Of a DNA stretch of 64,000 bases, positions 16,216-24,115 are shown in pieces (the stretch's first letter is position 1; each line of letters starts with the position of its first letter). Position numbers and translations under genes: made by a program. Below the pieces are notes generated by a model, which ran no database searches, had not been told where the DNA came from, and worked only from the letters and a program-made list of their open reading frames with translations. The stretch spans positions 4,428,001 to 4,492,000 of the forward strand of contig CP102274.1 in the NCBI GenBank assembly GCA_025149285.1, written 5' to 3'. This stretch comes from Hungatella hathewayi (lineage in GTDB: Bacteria; Bacillota; Clostridia; Lachnospirales; Lachnospiraceae).

Positions 16216-17565
16216 ATGGAAAAAAGCACGTCTTCGACCCTGATGACAGAGGGGTCCATCTGGAAAAAAATTATCGCATTTGCTGTTCCCTTATTTCTCG
16301 GGAACCTTTTTCAACAGCTTTACAATACAGCCGATTCCCTGATTGTCGGCAATTTTCTGGGGAGCAATGCCCTTGCCGCCGTCAGCTCTTCCGGCAACTT
16401 AATCTTCCTTTTGGTAGGTTTCTTTAATGGCATCGCGATCGGAGCCGGTGTGGTTATCGCCCGGTATTACGGCGCCGGACGGCACGATGACGTTCAGAAG
16501 GCCGTTCACACTACCATTGCCTTCGGCCTTGCCGCAGGGGCGGCGCTGACCGTGATCGGTGTAGTACTGGCGCCGATGATTCTGGTCTGGATGGGAACTC
16601 CGGCCGATGTACTTCCGGAATCTACCGTCTATTTCCGTACGTATTTTGCAGGCTCCCTGTCCTTCGTCATGTACAACGTATTTGTCGGCATCCTGCAGTC
16701 CGTGGGGGACAGCCGCCACCCACTGGTCTATCTGATTATATCGTCTCTCATCAACATCGTGCTGGATCTTGTGCTGGTGGGAATCTTTCACTTTGGAGTG
16801 GAAGCCGCGGCGTTTGCCACCATTGTCTCCCAGTTTGTCAGCGCGTTTCTCTGTCTGCGCCGGCTCATGAGAAGTCCGGCGGAGTACCGGGTCTGCCTAA
16901 AGAAAATCCGGTTTGACACCGCGCTCCTGCGGCAGATCATCGCAAACGGTCTCCCGGCCGGTTTCCAGAACTCCGTTATTTCTCTGGCTAACGTGGTGGT
17001 CCAGTCCAATATCAACCGTTTCGGGAAAATGGCGATGGCTGGATGCGGCGCCTATTCGAAGATCGAAGGCTTCGGATTTTTGCCGATCACCTGCTTTGCC
17101 ATGGCCCTGACCACGTTCGTAAGCCAGAATCTCGGCGCCGGACAGTATGAGCGTGCGAAAAAGGGGGCCGGCTTCGGCATTCTCTGCTCCATCATCACCG
17201 CGGAACTGGTCGGCATTTTCATCTATGCCTTTTCTCCGCTGCTCATTTCCGCCTTTAACAATGATCCACAGGTTATCATAAATGGAACGGCCCAGGCCCG
17301 CACCGTGACCCTGTTCTATTTTCTTCTGGCATTTTCCCACTGTATCGCGGGGATTCTCCGCGGCGCCGGAAAATCCACGGTTCCCATGCTGGTTATGATG
17401 GTCTGCTGGTGCATCATCCGGGTGACGTACATCACTGTAACCGTTCACTTTATTCCGGATATCCGCGTGGTATTCTGGGCCTATCCGCTGACCTGGTTCC
17501 TGAGTTCGGTCGTCTTTCTCCGCTATTTCCTGAAGGGTAACTGGGTACACGGCTTTGAGCAGTAG
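16216..17565 (+). CDS. MATE family efflux transporter
   Basis: A 449-residue polytopic MATE exporter. The N-terminal text GSIWKKIIAFAVPLFLGNLF followed by QQLYNTADSLIVGNFLG is the standard signature of the large clostridial MATE group, and LRGAGKSTVPM appears in the second half. About twelve transmembrane helices can be drawn. The start at 16216 follows CGGAGCAG with a seven-base gap. It ends eight bases from the convergent CDP-alcohol phosphotransferase gene. Substrate unknown; it is not the same subgroup as the MATE gene at 2696-4081. Confidence 0.93.
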   Translation: MEKSTSSTLMTEGSIWKKIIAFAVPLFLGNLFQQLYNTADSLIVGNFLGSNALAAVSSSGNLIFLLVGFFNGIAIGAGVVIARYYGAGRHDDVQKAVHTTIAFGLAAGAALTVIGVVLAPMILVWMGTPADVLPESTVYFRTYFAGSLSFVMYNVFVGILQSVGDSRHPLVYLIISSLINIVLDLVLVGIFHFGVEAAAFATIVSQFVSAFLCLRRLMRSPAEYRVCLKKIRFDTALLRQIIANGLPAGFQNSVISLANVVVQSNINRFGKMAMAGCGAYSKIEGFGFLPITCFAMALTTFVSQNLGAGQYERAKKGAGFGILCSIITAELVGIFIYAFSPLLISAFNNDPQVIINGTAQARTVTLFYFLLAFSHCIAGILRGAGKSTVPMLVMMVCWCIIRVTYITVTVHFIPDIRVVFWAYPLTWFLSSVVFLRYFLKGNWVHGFEQ

Positions 17566-17573
17566 GAACTCTG

Positions 17574-18122
17574 TCACATGTTTCGGAACACGGGTATGTA
17601 CAGGATGAGCGTCGCGGCCATGACCACGGCGCAGACAGCGATCAGTGCATTCGCCGCCGCGACCGGGATATGGGGCACGAGAATGAGAACAAACATGACG
17701 ACAAACAGCAGCGCCGTACACACTTTTCCAAACCACATGGCGCCGTCAAGCTTTTTGCCCTCTCTCAGCTTCACCAGGCCCATAACCGCCATGAATCCTT
17801 CCTTGACCACAAAGAGTATCACCAGAACTGCCATATACGGATAGCGTGTCCACAGGCATAAGAGAATGGCCCCGTGCGTCATCTTATCGGCAAACGGGTC
17901 CAGAAATTTGCCGAATTCCGTGATCATATTGAATTTTCGGGCAACCAGTCCGTCAAACATGTCCGTGATGGACGAGATTCCCATGACGGCCGCCGCGATG
18001 TAATAGCCGCGGTCCGTCTCCGCATGGAGATAAAGAGATACGAAGACCGGGATCATCAGAAGCCGGAAGTATCCCATGAGATTTGGAATGGATAACAGTT
18101 CCTTCCTGGTAAATTTTTTCAT
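17574..18122 (-). CDS. CDP-alcohol phosphatidyltransferase family protein
   Basis: Integral membrane enzyme that transfers a phosphatidyl group from CDP-diacylglycerol to an alcohol, as PgsA does to glycerol-3-phosphate. The signature is complete: Asp54, Asp57, Gly58, Ala61, Arg62, Gly71, Asp75 and Asp79 in DMFDGLVARK through GKFLDPFADK. The 182 residues form about five to six helices. It starts with ATGA overlap with the TetR gene upstream, so the two are coupled. The exact alcohol is not certain; a housekeeping pgsA usually sits near rimO or cinA, so this may be a second copy. Confidence 0.88.
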   Translation of the reverse strand: MKKFTRKELLSIPNLMGYFRLLMIPVFVSLYLHAETDRGYYIAAAVMGISSITDMFDGLVARKFNMITEFGKFLDPFADKMTHGAILLCLWTRYPYMAVLVILFVVKEGFMAVMGLVKLREGKKLDGAMWFGKVCTALLFVVMFVLILVPHIPVAAANALIAVCAVVMAATLILYIPVFRNM

Positions 18123-18706
18123 TTTGCATCACTCCTATCCGGCGATTTTTCGGTGCCAGCCAGTAAATTATGTAAAGCCCTTCGGATCATACACTCCATT
18201 TCACCGGGGCTTCTCTCCGGTTCTTCGTAAAGCCATTTCATCATAATATTCCATAAGCCTCCCATGTTAAAAAACAGACAGTACTCCAGCTCTTCTCCGC
18301 TCATGGTTTCGTTCCAGTACGACTGCAGCCGGCTGTAAATTTCGGGCCAGAATGTGTTGGAGACCTCGATGAGACAGCAGATCTTATCATCCCTGCATAC
18401 AGACCGCAGAAATGTCTTATGCTCTTTCCAGAACGAAAAATACACCTCTGTGATGTGCGCCGCAAAATAGGCGGTATCCCTTTCCAGATACCGGACATAC
18501 TCCCGGCAGAGGCGCTCACAGCAGCTACGAAACAGGGCTTCCTTCGAGGAATAATTTCTATAAAATGTCCGCCTTGACAAATCCGCCCGTCTGCATAGCT
18601 CCACTACCGTGATCTCTTCGAACTTCTTTTCTGCCATCAGAGCCGTAAACGCGTCCATCAGCCACGTCCGGGACTGCCAAACGACCGGATTATTCGTCTC
18701 TTTCAT
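18119..18706 (-). CDS. TetR/AcrR family transcriptional regulator
   Basis: A 195-residue TetR-type regulator. The N-terminal HTH is clear: AFTALMAEKKFEEITVVELC then RRADLSRRTFYRNYSSKEAL. The ligand domain has several Cys and aromatic residues (FRSCCERLCREY). The C-terminal part resembles the TetR_C group common in clostridia. It overlaps the CDP-alcohol phosphotransferase start by four bases, so it probably controls that operon and membrane lipid or surface functions; that is inference. Confidence 0.9.
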   Translation of the reverse strand: MKETNNPVVWQSRTWLMDAFTALMAEKKFEEITVVELCRRADLSRRTFYRNYSSKEALFRSCCERLCREYVRYLERDTAYFAAHITEVYFSFWKEHKTFLRSVCRDDKICCLIEVSNTFWPEIYSRLQSYWNETMSGEELEYCLFFNMGGLWNIMMKWLYEEPERSPGEMECMIRRALHNLLAGTEKSPDRSDAK

Positions 18707-18796
18707 CTCTACACCCCCGTTTCTCTGCTCCTTCTTACCGGATTAATTTTATAGTGGCACACCGGCCCCCCTGATGTAGCACTTGCCCGCAGGGCC

Positions 18797-18825
18797 TTGA
18801 CGCTGTCAGATACCCGCATTATACT
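18797..18825 (+). promoter_or_regulatory. Promoter of the pentapeptide gene
   Basis: TTGACG at 18797-18802, a 17-base spacer and TATACT at 18820-18825. It rules out the longer reading frame that would start at 18797. Confidence 0.75.
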
Positions 18826-18865
18826 ATGGAATACGTTCAGTTACAAGTACAGGAGGTTGAATGAC

Positions 18866-19822
18866 ATGGATCCAATCCACGAGAGTATCCCGCACCGGCA
18901 CGCGGTAACCGGCGAGGAAGACTTGATGCCGGCCCTCATAACCCATGGGCGGAAACGACTAGCCGCGGACTGTTCACGCTGCTGCGGCCTGTGCTGCACA
19001 GCGCTCTATTTTTCCAAAGAGGAGGGATTCCCCGGCGATAAGGAAGCCGGGATTCCCTGCATCCAATTATGCGAAGATTTCTCCTGCAGGATTCACAGTT
19101 CTCTGTCCGGACGCCGACTGAAGGGCTGCATCAATTACGACTGTTTCGGTGCGGGGCAGACAGTCACAGAAATCGTATTTGAGGGGAAGAGCTGGTGTCA
19201 GCTTCCTGATCCGGAGGAAATGTTTCGTATCTTCCTCGTCGAATTGACGCTGCACGAGGCAATGTGGTATCTGGAAGAAGCCGCACTGCTGCGCCCGGCA
19301 GCCGCATTGAGACCCCGTATCCACGCTGCGCTCACCGACCTGGAGAAGCTGGCAGGCGGATCCCGGCAAACCCTGACGGAAGAAGGGATCCGCGATACCA
19401 TCACTGCAGCCAATGGTCTGTTAAAGGAGACGATCCGCCTGACGCTTGATTATGCGGCCTCTCAGACGATGCCTTCGAAAAAAGGACGCGCTCCGCGGTC
19501 TGCCCGCAGCTCCGCCTGTTCCCGCAAAATTCCTGAAACGAACGGTGCCGGGCCCCTGCGCTACCTGGGATATCATTTTCAGGGTGCAGACTTAAGCGCC
19601 ATGGACTTTTCCTCTTCCTTTCTCATTGCCGCCGACTTGAAGGGATGCCGTCTCTTCGGAACATGCTTTCTGGGAACCGATCTGCGGGATGCCGATCTTA
19701 GAGGCACCGATTTAAGGGAGGCTTTCTTCCTCACACAGATGCAGATAAATGCCGCAAAAGGCAGCCGGGATACCCGTCTGCCTTCCTGGTTAAAGATGCC
19801 TGATCACTGGAACTCTGCCTGA
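18866..19822 (+). CDS. Cys-rich pentapeptide repeat protein
   Basis: A 318-residue protein starting MDPIHESIPH at 18866, with AGGAGG nine bases upstream. The N-terminal third is cysteine-rich: DCSRCCGLCCTALYF, CIQLCEDFSCRIH and LKGCINYDCFGAGQ, a likely metal or Fe-S site similar to YkgJ-like cysteine clusters. The middle is helical. The end has about six pentapeptide repeats (GADLSAMDF, AADLKGCRLFGTCFL, GTDLRDADLRGTDLREAFF), forming a short right-handed beta helix. Pentapeptide proteins may mimic DNA or act as scaffolds; the Cys domain points to something else. Related Cys-plus-pentapeptide proteins occur in actinobacteria. Function unknown. Confidence 0.82.
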   Translation: MDPIHESIPHRHAVTGEEDLMPALITHGRKRLAADCSRCCGLCCTALYFSKEEGFPGDKEAGIPCIQLCEDFSCRIHSSLSGRRLKGCINYDCFGAGQTVTEIVFEGKSWCQLPDPEEMFRIFLVELTLHEAMWYLEEAALLRPAAALRPRIHAALTDLEKLAGGSRQTLTEEGIRDTITAANGLLKETIRLTLDYAASQTMPSKKGRAPRSARSSACSRKIPETNGAGPLRYLGYHFQGADLSAMDFSSSFLIAADLKGCRLFGTCFLGTDLRDADLRGTDLREAFFLTQMQINAAKGSRDTRLPSWLKMPDHWNSA

Positions 19823-19836
19823 TCATCCGGAACAGT

Positions 19837-20313
19837 TCAGTCCTGCCCGCCGGAACATTTCGCCGCGTCAATGGCAAGTACGATCATCAGACAGAGGAGC
19901 GCATCCTCTTCCCTTACAATATCGAGAACGTACGTGTCTGTAAAGCGGAGAAATTCCTTACTGGCTGTCATGATCAGACTGCCTGAGCTGTCTTTTACAC
20001 GATAATCCCATTCCAGCCAGTCTCCGTCCACCGTCCAGCCGTTGCAGTCCAGCGTGAATTTGGGCTTTAAAAAGGTCAGTTCCTTGCGGATTTCTCCGAT
20101 CTCCTGTCCGTTTATGTACATCAGGAACTTAGGCAGAAAGGTGAGCACTCTCTCCTGTACGGTTCCGATATGATTATCAAAACGGTCATAGATTTCCAGC
20201 AAATGGCCCCAGCTTAATTTTCCTTTTACCGTATAGACGGTATTTCCAGCTTCGTCATAGATGTCGTAACTGTCAAACCAGGAAAACAGCCGCTGTTTAA
20301 ATAGTAATTGCAT
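19837..20313 (-). CDS. LURP-one-related family protein
   Basis: A 158-residue protein of the LURP-one/Tubby-like fold. It begins MQLLFKQRLFSWFDSYDIYD, continues GNTVYTVKGKLSWGHLLEIY and has the repeated beta-strand pattern typical of the family (VQERVLTFLPKFLMYINGQ, LDCNGWTVDGDWLEWDYRV). The bacterial role is unknown; it is often described as a phospholipid-binding-like or scaffolding fold. It is convergent with the pentapeptide gene (14 bases between stops) and lies downstream of def on the same strand. Confidence 0.88.
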   Translation of the reverse strand: MQLLFKQRLFSWFDSYDIYDEAGNTVYTVKGKLSWGHLLEIYDRFDNHIGTVQERVLTFLPKFLMYINGQEIGEIRKELTFLKPKFTLDCNGWTVDGDWLEWDYRVKDSSGSLIMTASKEFLRFTDTYVLDIVREEDALLCLMIVLAIDAAKCSGGQD

Positions 20314-20384
20314 GATCGTTCCTCCCTGTTATGAGCACTCAGCGGTTTGGCCGCTGCCTGCGGCGCTTTTTGACTTGGCACGGG

Positions 20385-20834
20385 TCACAGCCACTCCGTC
20401 ACCTTATCGACGAAACAGACTCCGTCTAAATGATCCAGCTCGTGGCAGAAACATTTGGCCATCTCATCGATTCCGGTCAGAGTGACCACTTCTCCATTTT
20501 CATCCAGCGCCTTCACGATTACGGTCTGGGGCCGAATGGTCCTTCCGTATTTCTCCGGAAAGCTTAAGCAGCCTTCGATGCAGTCCTGTTCCCCTGTCTG
20601 TTCCACAATCACTGGATTTACCAGCTTCATGAGCCCAGTTCCCATATCGATGACGACAAGGCGTTTTAAAATTCCTACCTGGTTCGCTGCGATTGCTGCT
20701 CCGTTAGGTGTCGCATGAAGCGTATCTGTCATATCGTTAAGGATTTCTCGGATCCGGTCATCCACTTCTTTCACTTCTTTGCATTTCTTTCTCAGTATCT
20801 CGTCTCCGTCGTAACGCATGTTTAATACTGCCAT
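20385..20834 (-). CDS. def: Peptide deformylase
   Basis: Removes the formyl group from the N-terminal Met of new proteins, a metal-dependent cytosolic enzyme. All three motifs are present: GAAIAANQVG (the clostridial variant of GxGxAAxQ), EGCLSFPE with the Cys ligand and CHELDHLDG with the two His ligands and catalytic Glu. The length of 149 residues is typical of the short type. AGGAG lies upstream of the ATG at 20834. A housekeeping def is usually paired with fmt and priA, so this lone gene, downstream of the ECF component and a hypothetical, may be a second copy. Confidence 0.95.
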   Translation of the reverse strand: MAVLNMRYDGDEILRKKCKEVKEVDDRIREILNDMTDTLHATPNGAAIAANQVGILKRLVVIDMGTGLMKLVNPVIVEQTGEQDCIEGCLSFPEKYGRTIRPQTVIVKALDENGEVVTLTGIDEMAKCFCHELDHLDGVCFVDKVTEWL

Positions 20835-20859
20835 GATTCCACTCTCCTGCTTTTATATT

Positions 20860-20967
20860 TTATTCGCTGCGGTGTCTGTCCATTTCAGGACGGCGCTCCT
20901 TTACATGCTGAACGGCCGTGGTTTTTCCCACGGCCATACAACCCTGCAGCGATAGAATTACTGCCAT
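20860..20967 (-). pseudogene. 35-codon P-loop kinase remnant before def
   Basis: A short open frame with a strong ribosome site (GGGAGG, six bases, ATG at 20967) encoding MAVILSLQGCMAVGKTTAVQ and 15 more residues. GCMAVGKTT is a Walker A motif after a hydrophobic strand, exactly as at the start of nucleotide kinase-type P-loop proteins. It stops after 35 codons, and only 25 bases remain before def, so the rest of a kinase is gone. I read it as the stump of a deleted gene; a real small peptide cannot be excluded. Confidence 0.6.
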
Positions 20968-20980
20968 ATACCGTTCCTCC

Positions 20981-21391
20981 CTACAGCCAGATATCTCTTC
21001 CGTTCCATGTCACACTCTCTGCATCTCCCTCGTCGAGGCACCAGCCCAAAAGGCTGGCCACAAATCCAGGTGTAACAGGAAAAGCTTCCATAACCGGCTC
21101 GTCGGCTTTCTCTGTATCCTGGCCTGCGTCCGGCTCCCTCCCTGTGTCCAGTTTCGGAATCCGGTACCGCTGCCAGCAGCCGCTCGTCGTTCTGTTCTTA
21201 AATACTCTTCCGATGGATACCAGATACCGCCGCTCCCCGTGCTGTTCCGTGGGATAGAGCACAATCAGCCCTTTGTCCTCCGATGCGATATGCAGTACGG
21301 GTCTGTCATAATCATCATCCCGCTTTACCCACCAGTAATAGGTGCTGTCCCCATAGATTAACGATCTTTTATGCTTCTTTGCAATTGCCAC
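20981..21391 (-). CDS. Hypothetical protein (136 aa), GTG start
   Basis: Not recognised as a named family. I start it at GTG 21391 (VAIAKKHKRSLIYGDSTYYW), with GGGAGG six bases upstream. The earlier frame overlaps the ECF gene and lacks a ribosome site. A conserved-looking block covers residues 8-60 (STYYWWVKRDDDYDRP, LHIASEDKGLIVLYPTEQ), followed by a variable linker and FVASLLGWCLDEGD. No membrane segment. It lies 26 bases after the ECF S component and 13 before the P-loop remnant, on the same strand. Confidence 0.68.
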   Translation of the reverse strand: MAIAKKHKRSLIYGDSTYYWWVKRDDDYDRPVLHIASEDKGLIVLYPTEQHGERRYLVSIGRVFKNRTTSGCWQRYRIPKLDTGREPDAGQDTEKADEPVMEAFPVTPGFVASLLGWCLDEGDAESVTWNGRDIWL

Positions 21392-21417
21392 AAAAAACCT
21401 CCCGGAATTTCTCCGCG

Positions 21418-21954
21418 TTATTCCAGCCGCTTTTCCTCCTGCTCCATCTGGCGTCGGCACACAGCCAGGACTGGATAGAGAATGACGGCCAGAACAAGGC
21501 CTCCAATGCCCTGAATCAAATTCGACGGCACGCTGGCCAGGGCTGCTGCCATTCCATAATAACAGGTTTCATAGAGCCAGTACCCGCAGGCTACAAACAC
21601 CATGTCAGTCAGCCCTCCGATCACCACACCGGCGGTCCGTTTTCCGGCCGTCGCCGAAAGTCTCTGAAATACAAGGCCGCAGCAAAAAGCGGTCAGTCCC
21701 TTAATCAGAAAGGTGGCCGGCACGTACAGCAGATATCCGCCCAGGAAATCCGCCAGCGCGGAACCGATTCCTGCGGCCAGGAGCCCCTGGACCGGTCCAA
21801 GAAAGATTCCCGAAAGAATCACCAGCGCATCTCCCGGATGGATATATCCGTTCGTACCCGGTGTCGGAATCCGGATCACCATCGTCGCAGTACATACCAG
21901 CGCCATAAACAGCGCCGTCATCACCATTTTTCTGGTATTATTGTTCGTTTTCAT
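21418..21954 (-). CDS. ECF transporter S component
   Basis: Substrate-binding membrane subunit of an energy-coupling factor vitamin transporter. The 178-residue protein has about six helices and the family text IRIPTPGTNGYIHPGDALV near residues 27-45, then FLGPVQGLLAAGIGSALADF. The ATPases and T subunit are not here, so it would share the cell's general EcfAAT module. The substrate is uncertain; the GYIHPGD pattern occurs in hydroxymethylpyrimidine, pyridoxine or pantothenate-type S components. No TPP or other riboswitch is recognisable upstream. Confidence 0.87.
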   Translation of the reverse strand: MKTNNNTRKMVMTALFMALVCTATMVIRIPTPGTNGYIHPGDALVILSGIFLGPVQGLLAAGIGSALADFLGGYLLYVPATFLIKGLTAFCCGLVFQRLSATAGKRTAGVVIGGLTDMVFVACGYWLYETCYYGMAAALASVPSNLIQGIGGLVLAVILYPVLAVCRRQMEQEEKRLE

Positions 21955-22314
21955 ACAAAGTCTCCCTTCCGGTTTTCAATGATAATGCACTTACTATAAA
22001 CCGAAAATGGACTGTTTTGAATATCCAGTTTTTAACTTTTCAGCAATGCCAGTTTTATTTTCCAGCCGCACGCCTGCTCTACCTCTGTTTTATTGTATCA
22101 TAAACATAAAATTCGTGAAAGACCTCATTCGGTGTTTTGATGTACTTTTGTCCTGAGTTGTTACAGTTCGCAGCCCATCAAACGGCAGCAGTACTGGAAG
22201 AATTTTCCTTCATTCTGCGAATTTTATAATTTTAAATAGGGGGTTGAAGTATAAAAAACACTTGCTACAATTAAGATAACGGCGCCGTAATAAAACGAAA
22301 AAGGACAAAAAAGC
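21955..22314. other. Gene-free interval between ECF and TrmO genes
   Basis: A 360-base AT-rich divergent region. It holds a half copy of the palindromic element (22160-22176) and a TrmO promoter (TTGAAG 22244-22249, 16 bases, TACAAT 22266-22271). No gene is seen. Confidence 0.65.
22160..22176. repeat. Half copy of the GTTAC(A/T)GTTC palindromic element
   Basis: GTTACAGTTCGCAGCCC closely matches one arm of the 49494-49608 palindrome (GTTACTGTTCCCAGCCC) and begins like the arm at 9626. No matching second arm lies nearby, so it would be a decayed copy. Confidence 0.5.
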
Positions 22315-22791
22315 ATGAACAATCTCATAGTAAGGCCTGTCGGCAAAATTGTATTTCAGAATGAAATGCCACTCATTTTATTGGAAAAGCCTTATCGTTC
22401 CGCCCTGGAGGGACTGGATGGCTTCAGCCATATTCAGATCTTCTGGTGGTTCGACGCCTGTGACAATGAAGCTTCCCGCGGTGTGCTCAAGGTCACCTCT
22501 CCCTACCGCAATTCGCCGGAGACGCTGGGCACCTTTGCCACCCGCTCCCCGGAACGCCCTAACCCTGTCGCGCTCTCAACGGCGCAGATTCTTCGAATCG
22601 ATCCGGCGGCCGGCATCATCAGACTCAGCCATATCGACGCACGTGACAACACACCGGTCATCGACTTGAAGCCCTATACTCCCAGCCTCGACCGGGTGGC
22701 ACAGCCCGGTGTGCCCGAATGGTGCGCTTCCTGGCCAAAAAGCCTGGAGGAATCGGCTGATTTCGACTGGTCTGGCGTATTTACATTCTGA
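22315..22791 (+). CDS. trmO: tRNA (adenine(37)-N6)-methyltransferase TrmO-type
   Basis: SAM-dependent enzyme of the TrmO/TsaA (UPF0066) family, which methylates N6-threonylcarbamoyl adenosine at tRNA position 37. At 158 residues it is the short form. Family blocks are LEGLDGFSHIQIFWWFDACD, LGTFATRSPERPNPVALS and IRLSHIDARDNTPVIDLKPY. It has its own promoter and an AAAGGAC ribosome site. The GNAT gene follows after 12 bases, so the two form an operon. Some clostridial UPF0066 proteins act on other substrates, so the tRNA role is by family. Confidence 0.88.
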   Translation: MNNLIVRPVGKIVFQNEMPLILLEKPYRSALEGLDGFSHIQIFWWFDACDNEASRGVLKVTSPYRNSPETLGTFATRSPERPNPVALSTAQILRIDPAAGIIRLSHIDARDNTPVIDLKPYTPSLDRVAQPGVPEWCASWPKSLEESADFDWSGVFTF

Positions 22792-22803
22792 GAGGAGGCG
22801 GCC

Positions 22804-23373
22804 ATGAGTTTAAAGGACTATCTGACCCAAAAACCGTTTCTTGAAACAGAACGGCTGATTTTAAGGGAACTTAAGCCGGAGGATACTGACGATTTGCGGG
22901 AGTGGATGAGCGATCCCGGCCTGTACCTCTATTGGGGAAAGCGGCCCGGCAGACACGATTTAAACCCGGAACTGCTTTTCACAGCCGCCAATAGGAGACC
23001 AACGAAAAGCTTCCACTGGGGCATCGCGAACAAGAAAGACAATAAGGTAATTGGGGAATTCTGGGTCTACTTAATCGAAAATGACCGGATGGCCAAGGTC
23101 TCCTACCGCCTCTCGCCTGCCTGTCAGGGAAATGGCCTCATGACGGAAACCCTGAAAAGCGTGGTGGATTTCTGCTTCACACACACGGAACTTCAGAGGC
23201 TCTGGACCGATGTGGACGTGAGAAACACTGCCTCCTGCAAAACGCTGGAAAAGGCCGGCTTCACACGGGAGGGCTGCATCCGACAGGGAAAAATGGTCTC
23301 TTCCTGGTGCGACTACTATTTATACGGTCTGCTGAAAACAGACCTTCTCCCGGAACACGAAAGTCAGGCGTAA
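22804..23373 (+). CDS. GNAT family N-acetyltransferase (RimJ/RimL-like)
   Basis: A 189-residue acetyltransferase that uses acetyl-CoA to modify an amino group. ETERLILRELKPEDTDDLRE at the start and the acetyl-CoA loop region RLSPACQGNGLMTETLKSVV, then VRNTASCKTLEKAGFTREG, are typical of the RimJ/RimL subgroup. GAGGAGGCGGCC precedes the ATG. It follows trmO by 12 bases. Substrate unknown; ribosomal protein N-termini or small molecules are possible. Confidence 0.9.
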   Translation: MSLKDYLTQKPFLETERLILRELKPEDTDDLREWMSDPGLYLYWGKRPGRHDLNPELLFTAANRRPTKSFHWGIANKKDNKVIGEFWVYLIENDRMAKVSYRLSPACQGNGLMTETLKSVVDFCFTHTELQRLWTDVDVRNTASCKTLEKAGFTREGCIRQGKMVSSWCDYYLYGLLKTDLLPEHESQA

Positions 23374-23394
23374 CGCGATCTAAACAGATTACCG

Positions 23395-23423
23395 GACTCG
23401 CGCGACGGGGCGTGGATTGAACC
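23395..23423 (+). repeat. Solitary CRISPR-repeat-like sequence
   Basis: A GC-rich stretch with GACGGGGCGTGGATTGAACC at its end resembles the 3' half of type I-C repeats (GCGTGGATTGAAAY). It occurs once here, and a second, also solitary, on the other strand at 13412-13457 shares GGCGTGGATTGA. No spacers or cas genes are near. Confidence 0.35.
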
Positions 23424-23459
23424 AATGAACAGTACGGGTTTTCCTGTCAAACAAACAAT

Positions 23460-23518
23460 GCCTGCGTCATACCTCCGCGTTTCAACTCCGCGTTGCGGTA
23501 TGATGCAGGCCTATTTTA
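23460..23518. terminator. Terminator between GNAT and UDG-like genes
   Basis: Imperfect stem GCCTGCGTCATACC / GGTATGATGCAGGC with an inner CGCG pair, followed by TATTTTATT; it lies between convergent genes. Confidence 0.75.
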
Positions 23519-24115
23519 TTCTTTGATTATGGAAAGCATGACAGAGATATCTTCAGCAGCCATTTCGGCCTTCGATTTTTCAATTAAAATATTCTGCCCG
23601 GTCATAATGTAGGAAGGCATAATGCGTATACCCTGATACCAGAATTCACTCTTTCGTATCTTATAGGTGGACACCGGCGGAATCACATGTTTCCCAATGG
23701 CCTTTTTACTTATCATGTTAAAGGCTTTTTTCGCCACATCCCCCATCAACATAATCACTTTCACATGGGGAAAGAGAGACAGCTCCCACTCCAGATACGG
23801 CAGACTTTTTTCAATGCTGCTTCTCTCAATGGCCGGGGCCGTCTTCGGCATTTTCACTGCGTTCGTAAGGTAAATGCCCTGCTCAAGCAGTTCTCCCGCA
23901 CTGTCTGCCTGTGCTCCGGCCTTCTGGAACAGCGGAATCGCCGTCGATAGATAGGCCGCCCCGTCACCGCCGTAAAAGTCATCCGCCGGATTTGAGGGCA
24001 CCACCTCATTAATCAAAACTGCCCGAATCCTCTCGGGCTTCACCTCCACATCCTGAAATACAAATGCTTCATGATTACCATTTCTTTTTTCCAGTTCTTC
24101 TCTGATATTCATCAT
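23516..24115 (-). CDS. Uracil-DNA glycosylase-like protein
   Basis: A 199-residue protein of the UDG superfamily. VLINEVVPSNPADDFYGG matches the first UDG motif region (catalytic loop, in place of GQDPY-like text), followed by LTNAVKMPKT and VIMLMGDVAKKAFNMI; the last motif region is IMPSYIMTGQN. It would remove a damaged or uracil base, but the motif set is divergent and the true substrate may differ. It starts with ATGA overlap with the WYL regulator, so the two are coupled, linking it to a regulator type often tied to DNA-damage responses. Confidence 0.75.
   Translation of the reverse strand: MMNIREELEKRNGNHEAFVFQDVEVKPERIRAVLINEVVPSNPADDFYGGDGAAYLSTAIPLFQKAGAQADSAGELLEQGIYLTNAVKMPKTAPAIERSSIEKSLPYLEWELSLFPHVKVIMLMGDVAKKAFNMISKKAIGKHVIPPVSTYKIRKSEFWYQGIRIMPSYIMTGQNILIEKSKAEMAAEDISVMLSIIKE

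Noticed and set aside
18797..18865. N-terminal extension of the pentapeptide protein
   Set aside because: It would start inside the TTGACG/TATACT promoter; AGGAGG directly precedes 18866.
22050..22095. Lysine riboswitch upstream of the ECF gene
   Set aside because: Minus-strand AGAGGTAGAGC resembles the riboswitch start, but the later conserved segments and pairing stems are missing and no terminator follows.
13412..23423. CRISPR arrays
   Set aside because: The two repeat-like sequences are single, 10 kb apart, on opposite strands and without spacers or cas genes, so no array is called.
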